A stretch of DNA of 64,000 nt from Impatiens glandulifera. Its lineage: Eukaryota > Streptophyta > Magnoliopsida > Ericales > Balsaminaceae. The stretch is taken from positions 30,045,348 through 30,109,347 of the forward strand of contig NC_061870.1 of the NCBI RefSeq assembly GCF_907164915.1. Direction: 5' to 3'. A program made the position numbers and the translations under genes. The first letter of the stretch is position 1; each line of letters opens with the position of its first letter. The notes beneath the pieces are model-generated. The model was not told the DNA's origin, made no database searches, and saw only the letters and a list, made by a program, of their open reading frames with translations. Positions 1 through 11,028 of the stretch are shown piece after piece.

Positions 1-811
1 GAAGAGGCTTGACAAAATGGGCATCGACCCAGTTACCCACAAGCCCAAGAACGACGCCCTTCTCTCCGGCGACGGCCAAACCAAGATTGCCGCCAATCTC
101 AGTCACATGGCTCAGTGGGAAAGTGCTCGCCTTGAGGCAGAGGCCCGTCTTGCTAGGCAATCCAGGGTTCGCATTTCCACCGCCTCACTTCCTCCTCCTC
201 CAACGACAAAGAACAAGCATTCTGTACCTTCCGCCGACCCGCCGCGATGCCTTGACATATTGAAGGCGTGGACAGGTATTTGGTCCACTAAGTCAACGAC
301 CAGAACGTCTCTTGGTGACCTGGAATCGCCAACGTCGACTCTTAACTTCTCCGAAACTGCTCCGCCGACGATTCCACAGGTGGGAATAATCGGTGAAAGC
401 TCGACAGATTTCATTGAATTCGTGGGCAGTAGTTCGATGAAAGAAGAAGAAGAAGAGGGTGGGGTGGGGCAGTTAACGGAAGGTTCGTCTTCATCAATGA
501 GTTGCGGCGGCGTATTCCAACGGATGGGGGTTGAAAGTGGTTGGGGGTCAGAGTCTTTGAGGCATTTGAACGAACATGTGGCGGACGGAAGCTTTATAGA
601 GAGGTTTACAGACCTTCTTCTTCAAAATCCGAACGCCGGCGGCGATGGTGGCGGTGGTTTGTCTGAGAATGGAGGAGGAGGAGGAGATTCCGATAGCGGA
701 AGTGATTACGAAGAAGAAGAAGAAGACGAAGGTGATAACAAGAATTACTGGAACGAAATTCTCAATTTGGTTAACTCTTCTCCTTCGTCATCCGATTCCC
801 CTGTTTTCTAG
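1..811 (+). CDS. MYB16: R2R3-MYB transcription factor, MIXTA-like (subgroup 9), last exon, 5' truncated by window
   Basis: The frame is open from base 2 and reads KRLDKMGIDPVTHKPK, the segment that directly follows the R3 repeat in plant R2R3-MYBs, so the DNA-binding repeats lie upstream of the window. Next comes the subgroup 9 signature AQWESARLEAEARLAR. Further on are blocks I associate with MYB16/MYB106: ESPTSTLNFSE, an IEFVGSSS-like stretch, a FTDLLL motif, an acidic tract (about residues 232-244) and an end at NLVNSSPSSSDSPVF. MIXTA-like factors promote conical epidermal cells, trichome outgrowth and cuticle formation in the nucleus. The stop is TAG at 809-811. MYB16 versus MYB106 cannot be settled from one exon; CNGC2 8 kb away favours MYB16 by remembered Arabidopsis synteny. 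Confidence 0.88.
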   Translation, partial: KRLDKMGIDPVTHKPKNDALLSGDGQTKIAANLSHMAQWESARLEAEARLARQSRVRISTASLPPPPTTKNKHSVPSADPPRCLDILKAWTGIWSTKSTTRTSLGDLESPTSTLNFSETAPPTIPQVGIIGESSTDFIEFVGSSSMKEEEEEGGVGQLTEGSSSSMSCGGVFQRMGVESGWGSESLRHLNEHVADGSFIERFTDLLLQNPNAGGDGGGGLSENGGGGGDSDSGSDYEEEEEDEGDNKNYWNEILNLVNSSPSSSDSPVF

Positions 812-1290
812 AAATGGCGTATTTAAGGTTTAGACTTTTACTTTGTGTAAGGTTATTTTATCTTAATAGACGCTTTCTTGTTCTTGTTAAAGTAAACATA
901 ATTTGCTCTGATAATAATTAATTAATTAATTAAAATGTGATAATTTATAATGATTGGAAATTCAATTTAAGAATCAATATGATTCAAAATTGATAATAAA
1001 ATTATTATACATGCCAGCTGAATGGTTTAGAGACACATTTTCGAATTGTTTCTTAATCTGTATAGAAATAATAATAACTAGCCCATGCATTAAGAATATA
1101 TTTAAAATATAATTTATTTATAAATATTTTAAATAAAATTAATATTATTAAAATTTAATTAGTTTAAAATTGGTTTTAATTTGTAAAAATTAAATTTTAT
1201 CTTAAATTTAATGTTAATATATATTTTATCCCACATAACCCATTAATTGACCATAATATTGTGATTCACACTTTTTTATATATGTTTTTT
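812..1290. other. AT-rich 3' flank and spacer
   Basis: This holds the 3'UTR and downstream spacer of the MYB gene. It is dominated by TTAATTAA-like runs. I see no coding frame, RNA gene or clear repeat. Confidence 0.6.
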
Positions 1291-1294
1291 ATCC

Positions 1295-2475
1295 CCTCGG
1301 AAATCTTCATCGAATAGCGCCCTACCGCCCTTATGTGAGAGAAGGGGCGCTCCGTGGGCACGCACCCATCAATATTAGTCAACCTCAATTGATGACACAT
1401 CTCTTATCTCTCGTCGAACTCAACCACCAATCTTAATTCCGACTTGACACTCGACAAATCACTTACCACCCGACATCCATCTCGTGACCTCACACATTTT
1501 CAAATGTTCGTCAAACCAATAACTAATCCAACCTCACACTCGATAAACCACCCACCACCTGACATTCATCTCGTGACCTCACACATTTTCAAATGTTCGT
1601 CAAACCAACAACTAATTCCAACCTCACACTCGATAAACCACCCACCACCTGACATCCATCTCGTGACCACACACTTTCAAATGTTCGTCAAACCAACAAC
1701 TAAGGTTAACCTCACACTTCACAAATCACCCACCACCCGACCTCCATCTTGTGATCTCACACTTCCAAATGTTCGTCAAACCAACAACTAATTATGACCT
1801 CACACTTGACAAATCACCCACCACCCGACCTTAATTTCGTGACCTCACACTTTCAAATGCTCGCCAAATCAACCTCAAGCTCGACAAACCACCCACCATT
1901 CGACCTCCATCTCGTGACCTTACACTTTCAAATGCTTGTCAAACCAATAACTAATTCCGACCTCACACTCGACAAACTACCCACCACCCGACCTCCATCT
2001 CGTGACCTCACATTTTTAAATGTTCGTCAAACCAACAATTAATTCCGACCTCATACCTGATAAACCACCCAACACCCGACCTCCATCTCGTGACCTCAGA
2101 CTTTCAAATGCTAGTCAAACCAACCACTAATTCCGACCTCACATTCGACAAACCACTCACCACCCGACTTTCATCTCCTGACCTCACACTTTCAAATACT
2201 CGCAAAACGAGCAACTAATTCTGACCTCACACTCGACAAACCACCTGACCTTCATTTCGTGACCTCACAACTCACACTTTCAAATGCTCTCCAAACAACC
2301 AATAATTCCGACCTCACACTCGACAAACCAACACCACCCGACTTCAATCTCGTGACATCACACTTTCAAATGCTCGCCAAACCAATCACTAATTCCGACC
2401 TCACACTTTCAGATTCGAACTCTCGTATTAAGTATAACATGTGAACACTTTAACCGTTAGACCATTTTAGATCGT
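1295..2475 (-). mobile_element. Composite SINE-like element: tRNA-like head plus 88-bp minisatellite body
   Basis: Read on the minus strand it begins at about 2475 with an RNA polymerase III type internal promoter. The A box TGGTCTAACGG is at 2454-2464 and fits TRGYNNARNGG. The B box AGTTCGAATCT is at 2411-2421, 32 bp away. The body that follows is a tandem array of about 88-bp units (1438-2412). The far end (about 1295-1437) is unique and more GC-rich, holding the palindrome-like GGGGCGCTCCGTGGGC at 1344-1359. I see no target-site duplication. Calling it one element is inference from the abutting parts. Confidence 0.45.
1438..2412. repeat. Minisatellite, about 11 units of roughly 88 bp
   Basis: Units begin near 1438, 1528, 1618, 1706, 1793, 1870, 1958, 2046, 2134, 2221, 2308 and 2396 with variants of CCGACCTCACACTCGACAAA. 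Each also carries CATCTCGTGACCTCACAC and a TTTCAAATG(C/T)TCGTCAAACC block. Spacing is 87-90 bp except one unit of about 78 bp. Open frames over this stretch only reflect the repeat and are not genes. Confidence 0.9.
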
Positions 2476-2998
2476 TGAAATAATTTTTTTTTATTTATAT
2501 TTTGTATTTAATATTTATTATTAATTAATTAATTTTTATATTAAATAAAAAAATTATTTATATTAATAAAGAAAATATTATATATATATATATATAAATA
2601 ATTAATTAAGGAGAAAATAATTATGAAGAAAAAAATATAAGATAAAATATATTTATAATTTTTAAATTTTAAAATAATTAAAAAAAATAAAGAATGGTAG
2701 AGAGGGAAAATAATTTGTTTTTAAGTATCATACATATAGATAATGAAAAAAAAAATAATGAGACAAGTGAAACTAAAAATTTATATTTATTTGAATTGGA
2801 AGGACCAGTACTACAATAATATTTAATAGACTTGGCATGATATGATATGAATTGAGGGAAGGGGCATTAAAGATGGTTAGTTTCACGTCATATTCTCGCT
2901 TTTGCATCCATCAGATTATTGGCTTCACTTGATAACATTTATTCAAAATAATATAAATGTGTCTATTCTACAACCACATATTATATATATATATTTGG
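2476..2998. other. AT-rich spacer
   Basis: Low-complexity A/T runs including a short (TA)n near 2580. I see no gene. Confidence 0.6.
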
Positions 2999-4020
2999 AA
3001 AAAAGCTCACTTAGATGTATGTACTTGTACAACTAGCTCACTTAAACGTATGTACTAATAAAATGTCATTTAAACGTACGTACTATCAAAAATTGACTCA
3101 TTTAACCTCTTTTAGTAACTAGGGTTAACTTTTATTTTTAAATTTATATATTTATTAATTAAATATTAATATATTTTCTCTCTCTTTCCTTTTCATTTAT
3201 TATTTCATTTATTACTAATAAATGAACCCTCTATTTTTATCTTTTTATAATTTTTATATGAGTATTTTGATTAATAATTTTAATATTATATATATATATA
3301 TGGGGATTCATCATTAATTATTTTAACTCTATATTTCTTCTTATTTTTTATATATATTTTTTTATACTCACATTAATTATTAATTATTTTAAAATTGTTT
3401 GATTCCAATAATTGAATATAACAATAAAAATTCTTTCAACAATAAAAATCCTTCAACACAAAAATAAATTAATTAAAAATTAAGAATGGAATAATAATAA
3501 AAACTCATTCATCAAACACTAAAAGAGTAATAATCAAATATTAAACAATTCCTTTACTACTAATATAAGTCGTGAATAAAAATTAAATAAAAAATTATTA
3601 ATTTCATTTTTATTTATATTAAACTAAATAAGAAAAAACCCTTCAAAAATATATTACAGTAAAACATAAAATTCATAAATAAGTTGTTAAATTTTTATAA
3701 AAAAATGACAATTTAAGAAATACGAGAAATAAAAATTAATAAAAAAAAAAGATTAAATATAAAAGAGAAATTAATATTAAAATAATAAAAAATTTAAGAA
3801 TAAAATAAATTACCTAGTTTAATTAATAAAAAAAGGAAAGAGAAAATATATTAATATTTAATTAATAAATATATAAATTTAAAAATAAAAGTTAACCATG
3901 GTTATTAAAAGAGGCTAAATGAGTCAATTTTTGATAGTACATATGTTTAAATGACCTTTTATTAGTACATACGTCTAAGTGAGTTAGTTGTACAAGTACA
4001 TACGTCTAAGTGAGCTTTTT
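2999..4020. mobile_element. Long-TIR (foldback/MITE-like) non-autonomous element, copy 1
   Basis: The first about 200 bp (2999-3200) and last about 200 bp (3815-4020) are inverted repeats of each other with only scattered mismatches. The left end reads AAAAAAGCTCACTTAGATG and the complement of the right end AAAAAGCTCACTTAGACG. Inside each TIR the motif (A/G)CTCACTTA(A/G)ACGTATGTAC occurs twice. The interior (3200-3815) is AT-rich and non-coding, so the element must have been mobilised in trans. A diverged, oppositely oriented copy lies at 43920-44725. I could not recognise a target-site duplication, so the superfamily is undetermined. Confidence 0.8.
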
Positions 4021-6065
4021 AGTATAATAGATTGACTTCACTTGATAACATTTTAATCATGGTATATAATTGAAGTTCATATGCATAAGGTATTATGAAA
4101 TCAAGACTAAAGTTATTGTATTTTTATATATTTATTTTAATAATGAACTATATATAGATTAGCATCAATTCTATTTTGTATAATCATTCAATTCTAAGTT
4201 TAATTAAGGTTGAGTTTTAGTATTTCTCAACACCTCACCTTTAAACACATATATTTTCTTCAATATCTGCATATTTCCTTATAATTTATCACAATATTAA
4301 TCTTTAGTTGTGATTTTATAGAATAACCAATAAATATAAATATATATATATATATATTTTTAAATAATCAATAAAAATATTAAAAAATGAGAGTGCTCAA
4401 CAAAATAAAATATGAAAGATTATGCTTTCAAAAGAAAATTAATTATCATCCTTAAATTTATTAAATTGGTTAATGCATATATAGAAGAAAAAATGAGGTT
4501 ACAAAGACACTTTGAAAATACTAAAAAATAAATTATATATTTCTAATGTTTTAATGTTTTTTAATTGGAAGATAATTTTTGTTAATGTTTTTAAACAATT
4601 ATATTTCATTTATATAAAAAATATCCTCATGGATCATATACAGCAATTATTGGGCCTTTTCACATAACTGAGAGCCCAAAAGTATTAATTATCTATTAGC
4701 CCCTTCCTCACTAAAGGCCCAACCTCAACATCACACTAAGTCCTTGACTCCTTGTTCCTTTATGGGTTAATTCATATTATTCTTAAATAAGTTTTTATTT
4801 TTTATTTATAAATAAGTCCTTGACTAATTTATTGGATTATTAAACCAATGAATTATTTTTATTTATTCTCAAGAATGTAGAAATTTTGATAAAAAAAACA
4901 TCACTATTAGCAAAAATATATTAGTATTCATGACCCTAGAAGATATAATAGGTGGTTGTTATATTATCAACAATGTTATTAAAGTTAGTTTTTAATAATT
5001 ACTTAAATTTTCATAATGGCCATTTTTTTTATAAATCATAAAAAATAAAATTAATATTTTTTATATTTAAAACAAGGTATTTTAACACTTTTGTTAATAT
5101 TTCATCTTCTGTGTTGTCTAGCCTCCCTTTTTTGTGTTGTCACACAAGATAACCATGTCGTCCGTCGACTGGCCGGATAGATCAAAGCATTTTCCAATCA
5201 ACTGTCAACCTAGTCAAATGCAAAAAAAACAAAGTGAATCCGCGATGCAATGCACACTGCTGGTGTGCTTCTTGCTCACGAGGAAAGAAGTTATTTCGCT
5301 TCTATAGTTCTTAGTCTAGCATTGGCGGAATCTGTTTCGCAAAACGGGATTCGTTTCGACGTTTAGTTTAAAACTAATTTCACTCTAAAACGAAATATCA
5401 TATTTTGTTAAGAGATTTATAAAGGATTTTTTTTTTTTTTAAATTATTAGAACTAGATCGTATTTTTTTAATTTCTTAATAATTGGTTACTTTTTATTTT
5501 TTTTACTTACCTTAATTAAAAAAATTCAGTTTAGAGAACCAATAACAAGGGTTATAATTATACTTATTATAGAGCATCAACCACAACTGTACTTCTTTTA
5601 GGTACAACTCTAGTTACTTAAATTATTTTAATATATTCTTTTTAATTAAGTATATTAATTACCTTTCTTTTACCTATTTAATTTATAAATTTGACTATCT
5701 GTGTGGTCTCATGCCAAAAGAAATTCAACCAAAAAAAACAATTTAATTGGTGAGGTGCATGCCACGTTCATTCTTTTCAATATGCAATTTTTGTGATTTG
5801 AATCATTTGATGAATAGAAATAATAAAATAAAAATAGTTTTAATTATTTATGGAGTACGTGGAATTAAAATGTATATCCAAACTTATCCAAATTGGCCCG
5901 CCCATACTAAAAGAAAAGTAAAAAAAAACATATCCATCATCATCATATCCTTCATAGTTGCACTTGTGTGGTGTATAATATATTCTTTCTTTCTAATCAT
6001 ATCCTATAAATCCTTATGTTTTTACTTTACTTTCCTTACCAAATCAAAACCCAACAGCCGCCGCC
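4021..6065. other. Spacer upstream of the DUF179 gene
   Basis: Mostly AT-rich. A more GC-balanced island at about 5100-5370 stands out but encodes nothing I recognise; it may be a repeat fragment. The last about 120 bp before 6066 are probably the promoter and 5'UTR of the downstream gene. Short open frames here have no family features. Confidence 0.5.
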
Positions 6066-7032
6066 ATGGAAGCTTGCTTTCTCTGTTCTTCATCATCTTC
6101 CTCAAACAATCTCCTACCTTTTGCCCATTCACTTACACGCAAATTCATCTCCCATTCACTTCCGATCAGAAATCTCAAGAACCGTACCCATCTCGTCACA
6201 TGTTGGTATCGTTTTAAGATCATTAATTTCAACCCATTTTTCAATTCTTCTAATTTATTTTGAATTTCTTTATTCAGGTTGTCAGATGGGTGCATCTCGT
6301 GGGGACGAAGAACATCTGGGTCCGATCATTAATTCCGATTGGCGTTCATTTAGGGCAAAGTTAGTCATTGAGGAAAGACGATCCATTCAGAACCAGTCTC
6401 AATTGGGTTCACCCTCCACAAGCGATCTGACCATCGCGGACAAATGGGTTCACGCGATTCACGAACCCGAGAGAGGCTGTCTGTTAATCGCGACGGAGAA
6501 GCTAGACGGGGTTCATATATTCGAAAGGACTGTAATCCTACTGTTATCAATGGGACCGGTGGGTCCAACCGGGATAATACTGAACCGGCCTTCATTGATG
6601 TCAATCAAGGAAACGAAATCAACGGCGTTGGATGTTCAGGGGACTTTCTCCGACCGGCAGCTGTTCTTCGGCGGGCCGTTGGAGGAAAGCGTGTTTTTAG
6701 TGAGAGAGAAGGCCGGCGGTGGCGGTGGCGATGGCGATGGCGTTGGAAGGAGCGGCGTTTTCGATGAGGTGATGAAAGGGATTTATTATGGAACGAAGGA
6801 GAGCGTTGGATGTGCGTCGGAGATGGTGAAGAGGAATGTGGTTGGCGTTGACGATTTTAGGTTTTTTGATGGATATTGTGGATGGGAGAGAGAACAATTG
6901 AGAGATGAAATTGGATCTGGTTATTGGAATGTTGCTGCTTGTAGCCCATCTGTTATTGGACTTTCAACTATTGGAACTATTGGGCTTTGGGATGAGGTTC
7001 TTGGACTTATGGGTCAGAAAAAAGTCTCGTGA
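6066..7032 (+). CDS. UPF0301/DUF179 (AlgH/YqgE family) protein, putative plastid-targeted
   Basis: The CDS is join(6066..6201,6278..7032), 296 aa. The ATG sits in a strong context (GCCGCCATGG) and opens a Ser/basic-rich N-terminus (MEACFLCSSSSSSNN...) that looks like a plastid transit peptide. The 76-bp intron uses a weak donor (GTTGGT) but is the only GT-AG pair joining the frames, giving VTCCQMGASRGDEE at the junction. The C-terminal two thirds match the family: GCLLIATEKLDG, the GPVGPTGIILNRP core, LFFGGPLEESVF, and FDGYCGWEREQLRDEI. A Gly/Asp insertion (about GGGGGDGDGVG) interrupts the domain after FLVREKA. The biochemical role of the family in plants is unknown. At3g29240 is the remembered closest Arabidopsis relative. 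Confidence 0.88.
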
Positions 7033-7197
7033 ATTTAAAGCCCAAAACTTTCTCATTATTAAACTAAACATCTTGTAACATATTTTAAATTTGTAACACG
7101 TGCTAATGGTAAATTTAACGGGGTCATATTGAAATATTATTCTGTTATTCTTTTTTTTTGGTTGCTAAAGATTGTGTTATTTTATTTGTAATATATT

Positions 7198-7223
7198 TTA
7201 ACTAAATGTGACATAATTATTAA

Positions 7224-7282
<59 letters not shown>

Positions 7283-7565
7283 GTTATGAGTGAACCATGA
7301 TAAAATTACAAAACGGCAAATATCATGATGCTGTTTTTTTTTAATCACTATTATTAAAAAACTTTTAAGCTGGATTTATTTTTATGTCTAAGTATTTATT
7401 TATAACAGATATATCCAAATCTTTTAAAATAATAATTATCAAATTAGCGCATTTTATTGAGTTAATTTTAATGTCGGCCATCTTTTATTATAATCTTACA
7501 ATTTGGGCTCATTTAAAAAAAAAAAATTGTCTTTAACTTTATAAATAAAAATGGTAACATTATTA
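7198..7565. repeat. Direct repeat, copy 1 (with 2 at 7908-8295)
   Basis: Both copies run in the same order: a TGACATA...TTAATTA lead-in, a (TA)n tract, AAGTTATGAG(T)GAACCATNATAAAATT, CAAAACGGCAAAT, TCATGATGCTGT, TTTTAATCACTATTATT, and GGGCTCATTTAAAAA. Together they show a local duplication of roughly 0.7 kb periodicity downstream of the DUF179 gene. No coding content. Confidence 0.85.
7229..7279. repeat. (TA)n microsatellite
   Basis: About 50 bp of uninterrupted TA dinucleotide inside direct repeat copy 1. The equivalent tract in copy 2 (7940-7971) is shorter. Confidence 0.95.
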
Positions 7566-7907
7566 ATAATACTAACATGTATCCCGTGCATTTGCACGAG
7601 TAATAATATAAAAAACCGTGAAAAAAATATTACAGTAAAATTTTTATGGGCGGGTCAACCCACAATCCGACTTATGTATCCATTTACTCTCACATATATC
7701 CAAATTAATCACAGTTCTCGATTCGGAAATCCGGACACTTTAAAAAATAAGCATCATTATATATATATATATATAGATTAGTTAGTTACAAAGTTGAATT
7801 TATATCCTTAAAATGTCACGCGTTTATCAAATTTTGGGTTGAATTAAAAATTTAAAGTGTTATTAGCCTACTTGATTAAAAATGTTGTAATTGTTTGGTT
7901 ATTAGCC

Positions 7908-7937
7908 TACTTGATAAATGTGACATATTTATTAATT

Positions 7938-7974
<37 letters not shown>

Positions 7975-8295
7975 GTTATGAGTTAACCATCATAAAATTA
8001 CAAAACGGCAAATCTCATGATGCTGTATGGAGCTTAGGGTGTTGAGGGGTTACTCTTTTTTTTTAATCACTATTATTAAAAAACTTTCAAGTTGGGTTTA
8101 ATTTTATGTCTAAGTATTTATTTAAAACAGATATATCCAAATCTTTTAAAAATAATAATTATCAAATTAGAGCATTTTATTGAGTTAATTTTAATTTCGG
8201 ACATCTTTTATTAAAATCTTACAATTTGGGCTCATTTAAAAAAAAAAAAATATTTTGTCTTTAACCTTATAAATAAAAACGGTAACATTATTAAC
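7908..8295. repeat. Direct repeat, copy 2
   Basis: This matches 7198-7565 throughout. It differs by point changes, a shorter (TA)n tract and about 25 extra bases (8027-8056, around GGAGCTTAGGGTGTTGAGG) after the TCATGATGCTGT block. Confidence 0.85.
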
Positions 8296-8496
8296 AATAT
8301 TATTTGCCTAGTTTAACAATTTTTATAAATGACACTCTTTTAGTTTTTCTTAAGCTTATCTCAAAAAATTTCATTCATGATTTTAAAGTTCAGCATCACT
8401 TTAATTTTTGAATTCATCTTCACTTATTAAATTTAGAATAGAGAACAAACAAACATTTAAATGATTACAGATAATATTACATGCTTTTAGCTTTTA

Positions 8497-11028
8497 CTAT
8501 TCGAGATGGTCATGAGGTCTGATGGACATGAAAATGGCAGCATACTGTCTTAGCCTTCTATCCCCGTCGATCTCCTCCGACATCGACAACATGGGAACCC
8601 TCCTCCGGCTAGTCCTAGCCACGTAGCGCCGCCATGCCAGTTGGATATTGACCGCAGCCCACGTGCGCCAGTTGGACGAATAGTGCCTGGCTGTCCTTTT
8701 CATCCGCTCCGTGACAAATTTATAGCGGAAATGCTCGGTTATGTAACGCAAGTGGTTGAAGTCGAGCCCAAAAGCCTCCATAGAGTCGAGGCAAGTGAAA
8801 GTGGCGGAAGAAGGTGGAAGTCGGTCAATAAAGGGACGACGAAGACCCCATGAGAAAAGCTCGTCCCCTAGAAAACCTCCAGGTCCTACCATGCTGATGG
8901 CCACTGAACCTTTACTTAGATTTTGGCTTCTTTCTATCCTTCCCTTCACTATGAATACCATTCTTTGCACCGGATCCCCTTCTCGAATAATCTATATGTG
9001 TATATATATATAACTGTCAATTAATATAATTACTAGAAAGATTGGATTGAAAGAACTACCTTCTCGTCCTTGGAGTAGAGGATGGGCGTGAGGCGATCGC
9101 AGATGTTGTCTAGAATAAGATCATCGAGTTGTTGGAAAATGGGTACTTTTTTGATGAGGTCAAGGCAGAGGTAACGTTTGATGTCTCTTCGGAGGCCTTG
9201 AGGTAAATCCTTAATAAGTTCCATTTCGTTTACTTCTCCTCCCATGGAAGCCCATATATGTCGTTCAAAATGATGAACTCTTTTCCTCAGTTGAGACGGG
9301 AGCAGCCTCCGTTTCATCCACCACTCAATGTCTCTGTACTGCAACTGCATCTTCCTCCTCCTTGCCATCACTGCATGCAAGAACACCTGTATGTTTCCGA
9401 TCAAAAGGGTGAATAGCATCAACCCGCTAAGCACCATCGATATACTGAATATGATTTCTAGCCAATGGCTCGTCGGTTCCAGATCATTCCCGAATGTGCT
9501 GCAGAAAACAACATTGATTGATGAATGATGATCAAGACATTATGTTAAATAATTATTTATTTATACCAACACAACACCACACCACACCTCACCTGAGTGT
9601 CATTAAGCCCCAGAAAATGGGATAAAGGATTTTTACTCTGATAGAGTTGTTGGAAATGACGGGAAGAGCCCATTGGTAGATACCATATTTGAAGGGTCCG
9701 TTTATATCTAAGCACAAAGGCTTCCTGACGGATGTGGATGAGTTATTACCACCGCATGGATTACCAACAGTGTTTGCGGGCATCATGAACTGATAACAGA
9801 CTTCCTGAGAGCAAGCCAAGGAAAGGTTACAAATGGCTTTTTTGTCGCATTGCTGCCTTATGCACGATACAACCCGTTGTATAGCCAGGATGTACCAACA
9901 TCCTCCAGCAACCTATATATATACATATGAACAATATTAACTTGGGAGGAGGGATTTATTATATTTCTTAGAGGGGATTGAAAAAACTTACATGAGAAGC
10001 TATGAAGTACGCGATGAGATTAAGAGCGAAACCCCACCAAATAGTGCCGAATATATAACCAGTGACCTTCTGCATTCTTCTCATGAGGCATATGGTGTGG
10101 TAGACTTTAGGAAGGAATTGGAAGATGAACATCACCACAAGTACACTCATTATCATCTTTATCTTCTCCTCTCTTATCAACCTTGGAAGGATCAACCAAA
10201 ACACTACCTGCAAATGTAATCTAACTAAAAATTAATCATCCATCTATCTAACTGTTGTAAGTGAAAGATTCATTTCATGAATTATTGAAGAAAAATAAGT
10301 TGTAGAATTGAGTACCTGGGGGACGGGAAGTATGACGTAAAGGTCGAACCAGAAGCCATTCATGGACCGAATATAATGAGACAAAATGGTGCGTGCGTCC
10401 CACACCAGCTTCCCGCATCCAACCACCAAGGATTCCCTCGATATGTACGCCAATCTGAACTGCAGCCAGAGGTGGAAAACGTGCACGGCATCCACGGACG
10501 TGCGAAGGATGGTAACCATCGCCGCCATCCCGCCGTCCATGTAAAGGCACGGCGACCCACTCCGGCCGATCGACAAAGCGTAGAAGAACAAAGGGTCGAC
10601 GGCAAGGGACATGCCGCGTGCCAGCAGGAACAATCGGTTGAGCCGCTGAACCCTCTTGCTCCGTGGGTCCAGTACCCGGCCGAATGGGCCAGATGGCCGG
10701 TGTTTCTTTCCTGTTTTGTTGATAGGGCGACACTTTATTGGAACTAGCGACGAACCGGCAGAGGCTTCCCACTCGGGTTGATCGGCCTGGTCGCAGCTGG
10801 TCGAGTGGAATGCAGGAACACCCACTTGGGTGCAGGCATAGCATTCGATGGAGTAGAGGGAGAATTCCACATCGTCAACGTTGCTGTTGGAGTGAGAATT
10901 CCGGCACAGACCAAACCACCTGATTAAACAAACAATAACGAAATGAAAAATGAGGAAGCTTGATTGAAGAGTGCAAAATGAGAAAGAGACCTTTTAAAGG
11001 AGAACAGGGAGTCTGGAATAGATGGCAT
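8497..11028 (-). CDS. CNGC2: Cyclic nucleotide-gated ion channel 2 (CNGC2/DND1 type)
   Basis: The CDS is complement(join(8497..8991,9060..9498,9593..9912,9992..10207,10316..10919,10991..11028)), 703 aa; all junctions are GT-AG and keep phase. The N-terminus MPSIPDSLFSFK is followed by the CNGC2 hallmark SIECYACTQVGVPAFHSTSC. Later come SGPFGRVLDPRSKRVQ, six membrane segments (e.g. MIMSVLVVMFIFQFLPKVYH), a pore region (PIFWGLMTL|STFGNDLEP), the C-linker, a cyclic nucleotide-binding domain (PGGFLGDELFSW, PPSSATFTCL) and an IQ-type calmodulin site (AAVNIQLAWRRY). The C-terminus FMSIRPHDHLE matches the family end. CNGC2 is a plasma-membrane Ca2+-permeable channel of immunity and development that pairs with CNGC4. 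The filter triplet reads GND, where I remember AND in Arabidopsis. Confidence 0.96.

Noticed and set aside
1438..2412. CRISPR-like array
   Set aside because: Units are contiguous 88-bp repeats without unique spacers, in a plant nuclear context.
1444..2444. Three plus-strand ORFs rich in Pro/His/Thr
   Set aside because: They follow the 88-bp minisatellite period and have no family features.
6016..6277. Reading through 6016-7032 as a single 338-codon ORF
   Set aside because: The upstream part has no similarity to the family. The ATG at 6066 in a strong context plus a 76-bp GT-AG intron gives a plausible transit peptide and a continuous junction.
10376..10923. Plus-strand ORFs opposite the large CNGC2 exon
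   Set aside because: No recognisable domains, and fully explained by the strong minus-strand coding exon.
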